From positions 62,001 to 126,000 of the forward strand of contig CAJXQI010000003.1 in NCBI GenBank assembly GCA_913058395.1: a stretch of 64,000 bases of DNA, written 5' to 3'. The stretch comes from an uncultured Colwellia sp. GTDB lineage: Bacteria; Pseudomonadota; Gammaproteobacteria; Enterobacterales; Alteromonadaceae. A program made the position numbers and the translations under genes. Shown piece after piece: positions 10,046 through 18,226 of the stretch. Under the pieces are notes generated by a model. The model was not told the origin of the DNA and ran no database searches. It saw only the letters and a list, made by a program, of their open reading frames with translations. Position 1 is the first letter of the stretch. Each line of letters opens with the position of its first letter.

Positions 10046-12289
10046 ATGGCAGAACAGTATTGGATTGGCGGATTTTTTATCGATTTATCTCGAAATCAAA
10101 TCACCCAAAATGACCAATCAAAAACACTCGCTCCAAAAGCATTGGCTGTTCTCACTCATTTGGCTGAGCATCAAGGACAAGTAGTTAGTCATGAAGCCTT
10201 GTTAGCTAAAGTTTGGCAAGGAACTGTTGTATCCCCTAATTCACTGCAACGCAGTATTGCGCAATTAAGAAAAGCATTGGGTGATGATGGGAAGGTTCAA
10301 GTTTATATCAAGACGCATGCTAAACAAGGATACAGCTTAGAGTGTGATGTTAGGTGGCATGACGGTGTCGGTAAAAAAGTATTTGAAGTAATTACTAAAG
10401 ACAACGCCACAAATGAACCTTCTGATAGCGAGGGTGCGACTAACGTTGCTGATGATAGTGCTGTCGGTGAAGAGACCAACCGCAGCGAATTACCAGCAGG
10501 CACTGTTGCTAAATCGAAACGGTTGAAATCTAACTTACTGCCGATTGCGCTTATTTTTGGCATCATGATGCTTGCCGCAATTAGCTATCAATTTACGGCA
10601 CCTAAGCAACCGGAAACACTATCTATTGGTGCGCTGCGCTTATTAACAACGACAGATAATAAAGAACATTCAGGTATTTATTCACCTAATGGCGAATATA
10701 TTGTTTTCAATCGTTATTCAGACGAGTATTGCGCTAGCAGTAACATTTGGGCAAAAAATATTAAAACGCAGAAAGAAACCCAATTGACGAACAATATGGG
10801 GAGATACGGTAGTCACAGTTTCTCAAAAGATGGGAAAAAATTGGTATTTATTAAAATTGAAAACTGCGATAAACCGATTAATCAAAAAGACTGCTATAAA
10901 CTAATGACCTTGGATTTTGATAAAGCATTAAAATCACCGCAAGCGCCAAGTTTATTAATGGAATGCAAAAACTCTATAATTACTAAATCTAAATGGTTAA
11001 AGAATAATAATATTGCTTTATTGCAAGAGCTTGCTAATCATTGGAAATTAATTAGTTATTCGATAGAAGACAATGAAAGCACCGATATTTACTCGCTAGC
11101 AGGCGGTCAGGTTATTGATTATGATTATTCTGTTAAAGATGACATTATTGCTTTAATTAGCGTGCACAATGACGGTCAGAACTATATTGAAATTATCAAA
11201 TCTACGGGCCAATTACTGTCTAGTTATCCAATTGAGTATCCGCCAGAGATAACGAATTTAAGTTATATTTATCCAAACTTTTCGCCATTAGACAACCAAC
11301 TTATTTTTAGCACGGGCCGACAACTCTTCACACTGTCTTATCAAGGTAAAATAGCTAAAGTTAGCCTTCCTCTTGACGAGCCTGCAGGCTCACCAACATT
11401 TCACCCAGATGGTAAACGAGCGCTGATGATAAAAGGGCACTGGGATAGTGATATTGCGATATTTTCCATTTCGAAAGTTGCCAACTCAAACTCAACAGAA
11501 ATAGCAGCTGTTCATTCGGTAACTGAGAAAAATGGTGATGTATTACCTATTTCTAAGATAATTTCACGTTCAACACGTGAGGAAGATAGTGCTATTTTCC
11601 AACCTGATGGCAAGTTAATCGCTTTCAAGTCTGATCGCTCTGGTGAAGATCAAATTTGGCTAAACGATGACAATGAACTACAACAGCTCACTAATTTTCC
11701 AATAGACACGCGGATTTCGGGATTGGATTGGGCTGCTGATGGAAAAGGTATCCTAGTAAACGCCAATAACGTACTCGTTAAGGTTAATCTCGATGCGAAG
11801 CAAAAGTCCTTTCCGATTGCATTCCCAGTTGCGCAACTGTTCCATTGGGATAGTGACAATAACAGGGCTTTATTATTGATACGAATTAAAGGCATTTTAA
11901 AATTTGTTGAGTTCAATATGAATGATTTAAGTTTTAAAATCATCACGGATAAGAAAGTTAATTGGGCGTTGAAAAGTGAAGATGGCCGATTAATTTATAC
12001 CGATCACATGGATCGATTTTGGCAACCAGGGCCAGCGGAAGACCAAATGATTGAAGTGTTAGAAAATCAAGGTAGTGACAAACGATATATTGTCAAGAAT
12101 AACGTAATTTATGGCATTAACGAGGACTACCAACTGTGGTCTTATGCGCTTAACGATGGCACATTTAAGATCCTCGGTAATATACCGGATAAAATTGATT
12201 TTATTACCGACATAAATCAGAACGAGCTGTTAATGACCACTCGAGTTTCAGCAAAAAAAGAAGTAGCCGAGCTGACATTAAGTGAATAA
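10046..12289 (+). CDS. CadC/ToxR-like membrane transcription factor with PD40 sensor
   Basis: 747 residues. An N-terminal OmpR/PhoB-type winged helix (about 8-105, ending in YIKTHAKQGYSLE) is followed by a low-complexity linker, a membrane segment at about 168-185 (LLPIALIFGIMMLAAISY) and a periplasmic domain with PD40/TolB-like blades (SPNGEYIVFNRYS, FQPDGKLIAFKSDRSG). The DNA-binding domain is cytoplasmic and the propeller senses the periplasm, as in CadC and ToxR. There is no receiver domain. ATG start with AGGGG upstream. It is divergent from the esterase/PD40/serine-hydrolase operon, which it probably controls through the 11-bp repeats at 9892-9924. The gene at 34782 has the same architecture. 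Confidence 0.88.
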   Translation: MAEQYWIGGFFIDLSRNQITQNDQSKTLAPKALAVLTHLAEHQGQVVSHEALLAKVWQGTVVSPNSLQRSIAQLRKALGDDGKVQVYIKTHAKQGYSLECDVRWHDGVGKKVFEVITKDNATNEPSDSEGATNVADDSAVGEETNRSELPAGTVAKSKRLKSNLLPIALIFGIMMLAAISYQFTAPKQPETLSIGALRLLTTTDNKEHSGIYSPNGEYIVFNRYSDEYCASSNIWAKNIKTQKETQLTNNMGRYGSHSFSKDGKKLVFIKIENCDKPINQKDCYKLMTLDFDKALKSPQAPSLLMECKNSIITKSKWLKNNNIALLQELANHWKLISYSIEDNESTDIYSLAGGQVIDYDYSVKDDIIALISVHNDGQNYIEIIKSTGQLLSSYPIEYPPEITNLSYIYPNFSPLDNQLIFSTGRQLFTLSYQGKIAKVSLPLDEPAGSPTFHPDGKRALMIKGHWDSDIAIFSISKVANSNSTEIAAVHSVTEKNGDVLPISKIISRSTREEDSAIFQPDGKLIAFKSDRSGEDQIWLNDDNELQQLTNFPIDTRISGLDWAADGKGILVNANNVLVKVNLDAKQKSFPIAFPVAQLFHWDSDNNRALLLIRIKGILKFVEFNMNDLSFKIITDKKVNWALKSEDGRLIYTDHMDRFWQPGPAEDQMIEVLENQGSDKRYIVKNNVIYGINEDYQLWSYALNDGTFKILGNIPDKIDFITDINQNELLMTTRVSAKKEVAELTLSE

Positions 12290-12345
12290 CATCAGCTGAT
12301 GAATGCATGCTTAATTTATTGAGTGAGTAAACAGGGAAAATTACC

Positions 12346-12813
12346 ATGAAAATTTTTGCAAAACTTATGATAACTGTACTGCTAGGAGTATTTATGTCAT
12401 TGGTTATAGCGGCGGAAGAACACCGTCATGACCATGGCAATTCAACCGAAAAATTGTCGTTAAATCAAGGTGAAAAATGGCAAATTGATAACAGTTTGCA
12501 CCTTGGTATGAGCAATATTAATAAAGCCGTGCAGGCTAAACTCAATGACATTCATTACGATAAGTTTTCTAGTGAGCAATACTTACAATTGGCGACTCAG
12601 GTTGATCAGCAGATAGCCTACTTATTTGAGCATTGTAAATTACCACCACAAGCTGATGCTCAGCTACACCTATTGCTTGCCAAAATAATGCGCGGTAGCA
12701 GCATGATGAAGGAAAATAAAACCCCAAAGCAGGGTGCTATTTTTGTTATTCAGGCCTTGCGTGATTATCCTACTTACTTTAGCGATATGGATTGGCACGG
12801 GCTCGATCATTAG
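12346..12813 (+). CDS. Small periplasmic protein with histidine-rich N-terminus, unknown
   Basis: 155 residues with a signal peptide (MKIFAKLMITVLLGVFMSLV), then EEHRHDHGNS at the mature N-terminus, a possible metal-binding tail. The rest is predicted helical and contains two cysteine/histidine-bearing stretches (FEHCKLPPQAD, DMDWHGLDH). It is 56 bases after the CadC-like gene and may be cotranscribed with it. The family is not recognised. A cytochrome c-prime-like or metal-binding four-helix fold is possible, but there is no CxxCH. Confidence 0.7.
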   Translation: MKIFAKLMITVLLGVFMSLVIAAEEHRHDHGNSTEKLSLNQGEKWQIDNSLHLGMSNINKAVQAKLNDIHYDKFSSEQYLQLATQVDQQIAYLFEHCKLPPQADAQLHLLLAKIMRGSSMMKENKTPKQGAIFVIQALRDYPTYFSDMDWHGLDH

Positions 12814-13428
12814 TTGTGTTTTAGTCGTAATCATATTTTCATGAACTTTGCATACTCGATAATATTTTTTGATTAATTTCTTTTGCTCCGTAATGTTTCA
12901 CTAAGGAAATTGACGCAATGCTGCCATTGTGATTTTTCATTTTTGAATAACGATTAAAGCGAGTGTAAAAATAAAATTTTTATGAAAGTTTATTGACTGA
13001 AATAGAGCTAGCCCTTGCCAATTCTCGCTTATGTTTTTTTGTTATTTACAGGTGTAATAAAACGGTAAAAATAATTTAATAATTGTCTGGTAATAGGGCT
13101 GTTTTCTGTTAATCTCTTAGCTCGCTAAAATTTATTGCTCGTTAATTGAACAGCAAAGTTTACGCGCGGACATTTATTTATCCACATTATAAAAAAATAA
13201 TAATAAATATGTGAAAAGGATTTCAGTCTCACCTTTTTTCAATACTTACAATTAGTTATGCTTAAGTTGCCGTAAAGTTCACCAGATCTTTATGGTCTTT
13301 CCTCGTGCTTTTCAACATACTTATCCACAATTATCGTCATTTGATGTGACTAAATATAATGAAGTGCTAGAGAGAATTTGCCGATTATGGCATGCTTAAC
13401 CAATCTTTCTCCCAGTCAAAAAATTATC
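12814..13428. other. AT-rich intergenic region upstream of polA
   Basis: About 600 bases without a convincing gene. It holds two perfect DnaA boxes, an AT-rich stretch between them (around 13187-13215) and a TATAAT at 13355-13360 that could be the polA -10 element. The frame is open from a TTG at 13378 into polA. Confidence 0.6.
13178..13329 (+). promoter_or_regulatory. Two perfect DnaA boxes upstream of polA
   Basis: TTATCCACA occurs at 13178-13186 and again at 13321-13329, same strand, 143 bases apart. The second is immediately upstream of where the -35 region of the TATAAT at 13355 would lie. DnaA control of polA is the simplest reading; a replication origin is not supported because neither dnaA nor mnmG is nearby. 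Confidence 0.6.
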
Positions 13429-16179
13429 ATGCCAACTTCTGACCAATCACCGCTTATTTTAGTCGATGGTTCATCCTATTTATTCCGTGCATATCACGTG
13501 CCTTACTTACAAGCTTTGTCGACTTCTGACGGTCAACCTACTGGCGCTATAACTGGCGTATTGAACATGCTAAAAAGTCTTAAAAAAGACTATCCGAATG
13601 GCAATGTTGTCGTGATTTTTGATGCTAAAGGAAAAACCTTTCGCAATGACATGTACCCAGAGTATAAAGCTAACCGTCCACCAATGCCGGATGATTTACG
13701 CAGCCAAATTGCGCCACTGCATCAAATTATTACTGCAATGGGTTTACCGCTATTAGTAGTTGGCGGAGTAGAAGCGGATGACGTTATTGGTACGTTATCT
13801 AATCAAGCGACTGCATTAGGTATGGAAACGGTTATTTCAACTGGTGATAAAGATATGGCGCAGTTGGTTAATCAACACGTACGTTTGATTAATACCATGA
13901 CTAACGTCGAAATGGATGAAGCGGGCGTTGTAGAAAAGTTTGGCGTTCGTCCTGATCAAATTATTGATTACTTAGCCTTAATGGGTGACAAGGTTGATAA
14001 TATTCCAGGGGTAGAAAAATGTGGTCCTAAAACTGCGGTTAAATGGCTAACAGCTTACCCTACGTTAAAAGAAGTGATGGCTAATGCTGATCAAATTAAA
14101 GGTAAAGTAGGTGAAAATCTGCGTTCAGCTTTAACGCAATTACCGTTGTCGTTTGAATTGGCAACGATTAAGCTTGATGTTGAACTTGAGCAATCAGTAG
14201 CAGAAATAAAGCCTGTTGGCGCCGATTTAGAAACTTTGAAAGCATTATATGAAAAATATGAACTAAGACGATTACTCGCTGACTTAAATAATGGCGATAA
14301 AGCTGAGAAAAGCGATAGCGCGGAAGTTGAAGATAGTAGCGATGATGAAGTTGCTGAAAGTAATATTGATGTTGAGTACGACATTGTACTTAACAAAACT
14401 GATTTTCAAAGCTGGTTAGACAAGCTGACTAACTCAGAGGTATTCGCCTTTGATACTGAAACAACTAGTGTAGATTACCAAAAAGCTGAACTGGTAGGTT
14501 TATCATTTTCAGTTGAAGTAGGTAAAGCCGCTTACGTACCGGTTGCACATGATTATGAAGACGCGCCAGAGCAACTAGACAGAGACTGGGTATTGGCTCA
14601 GCTTAAGCCTTTACTAGAAAGTGAAATACAAAATAAAGTCGGACAAAATTTAAAGTACGACGCTAATGTTTTATCTCATTATGATATTGCGATGAAAGGC
14701 ATTACTTTCGATACCATGATTGAGTCGTACTGTTTAAACAGTGTTGCTACTCGTCATAATATGGATGCTTTAGCAGACAAGTACCTTGGTTATAAAACTG
14801 TGCATTTTGAAGATATTGCCGGCAAAGGTGCGAAACAGCTAACCTTTAATCAAATTGAAATTGAAAAAGCTGGGCATTATGCCGCTGAAGATGCTGATAT
14901 TACGCTACGTTTACATCAAGCCATAATGCCAAAATTAGCCAAAAGCAGTAGTCAACTTTCAGTATTTAACGAGATAGAAATGCCATTGCTACCTGTTTTG
15001 GCTCGCATGGAACAATATGGCGTGTTGATTGACTGCGATATGTTAGATCAGCAAAGTCATACGATAGGTGCACGTTTATCTGAACTCGAAATAGAAGCTC
15101 ATAACATTGCCGGAAAAAGCTTTAACCTTAGCTCTCCTAAACAGCTACAAACTATTCTATTTGAAGAGTTAAAAATTCCAGTATTAAAGAAAACCCCGAA
15201 AGGCGCGCCTTCGACAGCAGAAGAAGTGTTGCAAGAGTTGGCACTTGATTACCCGTTACCGAAAGTGATTTTAGAAAATCGAGGCTTAAGTAAATTAAAA
15301 TCTACTTATACTGATAAACTGCCTTTACTGGTTGACCCTAAAACGAATCGAGTACATACCTCATATCACCAAGCGGTAACAGCAACAGGGCGTTTATCTT
15401 CAACCGATCCTAACTTACAAAATATTCCAATCAGAAGTGAAGAAGGGCGTAAAATTCGTCTTGCTTTTATTGCACCAAAAGATCATAAAATTGTTGCGAT
15501 AGATTATTCACAAATTGAATTAAGAATAATGGCGCATTTGTCTGATGACCCAGGCTTAGTTAAAGCTTTCTCTGAAGGTAAAGATGTTCATAAGGCTACA
15601 GCAGCGGAAATATTTGCTGTGCCATTAGATGAAGTGACTAGCGATCAACGTCGTAGTGCGAAAGCGGTTAATTTTGGCTTGATTTACGGCATGTCAGCAT
15701 TTGGTTTGGCTAAACAGTTAAATGTTTCGCGTCACACTGCACAAGAGTACATGGATAAGTATTTTGAGCGTTATCCAAATGTTTCGCAATACATGGAAGA
15801 TACTCGCCAACAAGCTACCGACACTGGCTATGTTGAAACATTATTTGGTCGCCGACTTTATTTACCTGACATTAAATCTAAAAATGGTATGCGTAAAAAG
15901 GCTGCTGAGCGTGCCGCGATTAACGCGCCAATGCAAGGCACAGCTGCCGATATCATTAAAAAAGCAATGTTGTCGGTTGATGCATGGATACTTGAACAAA
16001 ATGACCCTCGTATCAAAATGACCATGCAAGTACACGATGAATTAGTTTTTGAAATTCATCAAGACATCGTTGAAAGCACGACACAAACCCTAGTTGAAAT
16101 AATGAATAATGCGGTAGAAATGAGTGTGCCGTTAATTGCAGAAGCCGGTATTGGTGAAAATTGGGAACAAGCGCATTAA
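13429..16179 (+). CDS. polA: DNA polymerase I
   Basis: 916 residues from the ATG at 13429, where MPTSDQSPLILVDGSSYLFR aligns with the family N-terminus; in-frame starts at 13378 (TTG) and 13387 (ATG) would add 17 or 14 residues and have no better ribosome site. Domains: 5' nuclease (1-290), 3'-5' exonuclease with FAFDTETT (about 325-520), and polymerase with motif A DYSQIELR, motif B RRSAKAVNFGLIYG and motif C VHDELVFE. All catalytic carboxylates are present, so it should polymerise, proofread and remove primers. In enterics engB follows polA closely; here engB is 15 kb away. It is followed by an intrinsic terminator and then an sRNA gene. Confidence 0.96.
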   Translation: MPTSDQSPLILVDGSSYLFRAYHVPYLQALSTSDGQPTGAITGVLNMLKSLKKDYPNGNVVVIFDAKGKTFRNDMYPEYKANRPPMPDDLRSQIAPLHQIITAMGLPLLVVGGVEADDVIGTLSNQATALGMETVISTGDKDMAQLVNQHVRLINTMTNVEMDEAGVVEKFGVRPDQIIDYLALMGDKVDNIPGVEKCGPKTAVKWLTAYPTLKEVMANADQIKGKVGENLRSALTQLPLSFELATIKLDVELEQSVAEIKPVGADLETLKALYEKYELRRLLADLNNGDKAEKSDSAEVEDSSDDEVAESNIDVEYDIVLNKTDFQSWLDKLTNSEVFAFDTETTSVDYQKAELVGLSFSVEVGKAAYVPVAHDYEDAPEQLDRDWVLAQLKPLLESEIQNKVGQNLKYDANVLSHYDIAMKGITFDTMIESYCLNSVATRHNMDALADKYLGYKTVHFEDIAGKGAKQLTFNQIEIEKAGHYAAEDADITLRLHQAIMPKLAKSSSQLSVFNEIEMPLLPVLARMEQYGVLIDCDMLDQQSHTIGARLSELEIEAHNIAGKSFNLSSPKQLQTILFEELKIPVLKKTPKGAPSTAEEVLQELALDYPLPKVILENRGLSKLKSTYTDKLPLLVDPKTNRVHTSYHQAVTATGRLSSTDPNLQNIPIRSEEGRKIRLAFIAPKDHKIVAIDYSQIELRIMAHLSDDPGLVKAFSEGKDVHKATAAEIFAVPLDEVTSDQRRSAKAVNFGLIYGMSAFGLAKQLNVSRHTAQEYMDKYFERYPNVSQYMEDTRQQATDTGYVETLFGRRLYLPDIKSKNGMRKKAAERAAINAPMQGTAADIIKKAMLSVDAWILEQNDPRIKMTMQVHDELVFEIHQDIVESTTQTLVEIMNNAVEMSVPLIAEAGIGENWEQAH

Positions 16180-16287
16180 CGCTTAAGATAACTTTAAGGG
16201 ATTATTGAACGCAGTTTGAAATTTATTCATTGTTTACGCGTTCTTATAATTAACACCAAATGATCCCTTCAAGGTGTGTTTCTTTAT

Positions 16288-16314
16288 AGGCCTCTACATA
16301 GAGGCCTTTTTTTT
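16288..16314 (+). terminator. Intrinsic terminator after polA
   Basis: AGGCCTC (16288-16294), six-base loop, GAGGCCT (16301-16307), then a run of T. It lies 108 bases after the polA stop and separates polA from the sRNA promoter downstream. Confidence 0.85.
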
Positions 16315-16451
16315 ATCATAAATTTTATTTACCCGTCATTTGACAGTGCCATATCGAACCCAAATTACCTACAGTTAACGCCGCTTTATTAAATGGCTTG
16401 GCTTGTTTGTGATAAAAATACGATTTAATGTAAAAAAATTACAAAATACAC

Positions 16452-16481
16452 TTTACAAACTTAGAGCTCTTACTCTATAAT
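16452..16481 (+). promoter_or_regulatory. Sigma70 promoter of the post-polA sRNA
   Basis: TTTACA (16452-16457) and TATAAT (16476-16481) with 18 bp between. Just upstream is the inverted repeat TGTAA/TTACA (16429-16443), and further upstream a CRP-like half site TGTGA at 16408-16412. The predicted start is the G at 16488, seven bases after the -10. Confidence 0.75.
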
Positions 16482-16487
16482 TGTTTT

Positions 16488-16579
16488 GTTCCTAACACGA
16501 ACGCTTGTTGTAATAATTTGTATATTTTAGCTTTCCTCATAGCTTATAGACCGATAACATTAGTTGTCGGTTTTTTTTT
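16488..16579 (+). ncRNA. Predicted ~91-nt trans-acting sRNA directly after polA (copy A)
   Basis: No reading frame is visible. Predicted structure: 5' hairpin GTTC/GAAC (16488-16502), a single-stranded AU-rich part containing TGTTGTAATAATTTG (16506-16520), a small AGCT/AGCT hairpin with loop TTCCTCAT (about 16529-16544), and terminator CCGATAAC/GTTGTCGG (16551-16570) with nine T. The UUUCCUCAU loop could pair with Shine-Dalgarno sequences, typical of Hfq-dependent sRNAs. The position after polA is that of Spot 42 (spf) in enterics and vibrios, but the Spot 42 5' sequence is not recognisable here. A homologous copy lies on the minus strand at 32982-33071. Confidence 0.75.
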
Positions 16580-16727
16580 GCCTTTAAAAAGCCGACGAAT
16601 GATTTGAGTTGATAGTTAGCAGCAAAAAGAAAAGTATGCATTGATTGGTATTGATGTAATAAAACTACAAGTCATAGCTCATTCGAAACTTAGCGATAGT
16701 CTAATGCAATTAATTTAACACTACTGC

Positions 16728-16919
16728 TTATTCCGGTTTATCAAGTGGGTCAATAATAGCCTCAATTTGCGGCGGCTTACTTCGACCTGACTTGCGTAAA
16801 GCATCACGTAATACGTATTCTATTTGGGCATTTAGGCTACGTAATTCATCGTCAGACCAACGTTGCATAGCGGTCAGTATTTCTTCATTTATACGCAGTG
16901 GATAAGCTTTCTTTGCCAC
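16728..16919 (-). CDS. Arc-like ribbon-helix-helix DNA-binding protein
   Basis: 63 residues: a beta-strand KAYPLRINEEILTAMQRW followed by two helices (ELRSLNAQIEYVLRDALR), the Arc/MetJ-type RHH fold that binds DNA as dimers in the major groove. GTG start at 16919 with AGAGG upstream. It is second in an operon after the SPFH gene, with a 66-base gap. A perfect 10-bp inverted repeat just upstream of the SPFH gene is a candidate autoregulatory operator. Co-occurrence of a short Arc-type protein with this SPFH protein is, as I recall, common in gammaproteobacteria. Confidence 0.85.
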   Translation of the reverse strand: MAKKAYPLRINEEILTAMQRWSDDELRSLNAQIEYVLRDALRKSGRSKPPQIEAIIDPLDKPE

Positions 16920-16985
16920 GATTAACCTCTAATTAATGATTTACCAGTTGGTAGTTGGGCTCGCGTAAAGCGAGCGCCGTACATT

Positions 16986-17861
16986 TTAATATAAACTGCC
17001 AGCATTAACGATAGGTTGTGCGGCTTCATCAGAACAAAGTACAACAAGTAAGTTGCTCACCATTGCAGCTTTTCGTTCAGCATCAAGTTCAACAATATTG
17101 CGTTCATCTAAGTTGTGCAGTGCCATTTCTACCATGCCTACAGCACCTTCAACAATTTTTGCACGAGCAGCGATAATTGCCATTGCCTGTTGTCTGCGCA
17201 GCATAGCATTGGCAATTTCAGGTGCGTAAGCTAAGTGGCTAATTCTTGCTTCAATAACGTTAACTCCCGCTTTGCCTAAACGGTCTTGCACTTCACCTTT
17301 TAGTGCTTCAGAAATTTCAATAGGGTTACTGCGTAAAGAAATACCTTCTTCTTCGTGATGATCATAGGCATAGCTTGTGGCTAAATTACGCAAAGCAGAT
17401 TCACTTTGTATTGAAACATAGTCTTCGTAATCGTCTACTTGAAAGACAGCTTCTGCAGTATCTACTACTTCCCAAACAATAACCGCGGCAATTTCAATTG
17501 GGTTACCATTTTTATCATTAACCTTTAATTTACTGCTTTCAAAGTTTCTTACTCGTAGTGAAACTCGCATTTTTGTATAAAATGGATTTGCCCAGCGTAG
17601 CCCTGATAAGTGCACGGTACCGGCATATTTACCAAAAAGTTGTAAAACTCGACCCTCTTTTGGATTGACCATAAAGAAGCCAAACCAACCAATAAAGATA
17701 ATGATATTGGCAATTAACCCAAATATTGTCAGAGCAGGATTATTGGGTAATGAGTAAATTGTTAGGCTTAATGCACTAAGTTGTACGAAGAATAGAATAA
17801 AAATAAATCCAATACCATTTGGTGCTTTTACTTCTTTTTCTGTAAACATATCGTTTTCCAT
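16986..17861 (-). CDS. SPFH/band 7 (stomatin-like) membrane protein
   Basis: 291 residues. Two N-terminal hydrophobic segments (about 15-35 and 42-65) precede a band 7 domain: [18 protein letters not shown], then [18 protein letters not shown] and IAAVIVWEV. An alanine- and glutamate-rich coiled region (about 190-250) is typical of flotillin/stomatin oligomers. These proteins form membrane-bound cages or microdomains and often partner with proteases or stress responses; no NfeD partner is present here. The start could also be the ATG at 17849, which has GGA at good spacing. The first gene of the operon with the RHH protein. Confidence 0.87.
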   Translation of the reverse strand: MENDMFTEKEVKAPNGIGFIFILFFVQLSALSLTIYSLPNNPALTIFGLIANIIIFIGWFGFFMVNPKEGRVLQLFGKYAGTVHLSGLRWANPFYTKMRVSLRVRNFESSKLKVNDKNGNPIEIAAVIVWEVVDTAEAVFQVDDYEDYVSIQSESALRNLATSYAYDHHEEEGISLRSNPIEISEALKGEVQDRLGKAGVNVIEARISHLAYAPEIANAMLRRQQAMAIIAARAKIVEGAVGMVEMALHNLDERNIVELDAERKAAMVSNLLVVLCSDEAAQPIVNAGSLY

Positions 17862-17874
17862 TAATTATTTATCA

Positions 17875-17897
17875 TGTGATATCATTTTGATATCACA
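17875..17897. promoter_or_regulatory. Perfect 10-bp inverted repeat upstream of the SPFH gene
   Basis: TGTGATATCA (17875-17884) and TGATATCACA (17888-17897) are separated by TTT. The centre lies about 25 bp upstream of the SPFH start. The size and symmetry fit an operator, and the RHH protein in the same operon is the best candidate ligand. Confidence 0.6.
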
Positions 17898-17999
17898 ATT
17901 GGTTTTTTGCAAGTTTATTTTTAGAATATGTCGGTTACCAGAAAATGCATAAAATATAATCGTTTATTAATCAGTGACTAATACGGGTATTATCAATTG

Positions 18000-18015
18000 T
18001 GTGATTTTGATCAAT
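18000..18015 (+). promoter_or_regulatory. CRP/FNR-like half-consensus site
   Basis: TGTGA at 18000-18004 with TCAAT six bases later, within a TTGATCAA context. It lies upstream of the cysteine-rich microprotein at 18072. It matches 8 of 10 CRP core positions; which family member would bind is unclear. Confidence 0.3.
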
Positions 18016-18071
18016 AACGGGATTTTTCCAACTGATATTATCAACACAGATTTAAACAGCGGAGAATTATT

Positions 18072-18167
18072 ATGGGATGTTGTGGTCAATGTGGTGGCGA
18101 AGGTCACGAGCCAGTAGCAGAGCAAGAACAAACTGAAGAAACAGTAGAAACGACTGAAGAAGATTAA
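18072..18167 (+). CDS. Cysteine-rich 31-residue microprotein
   Basis: The frame reads MGCCGQCGGEGHEP followed by a glutamate/threonine-rich acidic tail of 17 residues. The ribosome site GGAG is seven bases before the ATG, and an intrinsic terminator follows 25 bases after the stop, so it has the marks of a self-contained transcription unit. Three cysteines in CCGQC plus a histidine could bind a metal or act in redox chemistry; this is inference. No family name is known to me, though similar CCGxCGG micro-ORFs may exist in related genomes. Confidence 0.65.
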   Translation: MGCCGQCGGEGHEPVAEQEQTEETVETTEED

Positions 18168-18191
18168 TCTTTCTTAGCGTTACGATAAAAG

Positions 18192-18215
18192 AAGCAGCAA
18201 TAGGCTGCTTTTTTA
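18192..18215 (+). terminator. Intrinsic terminator of the microprotein gene
   Basis: AAGCAGC (18192-18198), loop AATAG, GCTGCTT (18204-18210) and a T run. Confidence 0.85.
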
Positions 18216-18226
18216 TTGCCTGAAAT

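Noticed and set aside
13178-13329. Chromosomal replication origin
   Set aside because: Only two DnaA boxes, no dnaA, dnaN, mnmG or parAB nearby.
16196-16314. A further small RNA between polA and its terminator (TATAAT at 16245, AAGGGAT/ATCCCTT pairing)
   Set aside because: No acceptable -35 at normal spacing; read as polA 3' UTR plus terminator.
16488-16579. Calling the post-polA RNA Spot 42
   Set aside because: Position fits, but the Spot 42 5' sequence as I know it is not recognisable, so only the position is claimed.
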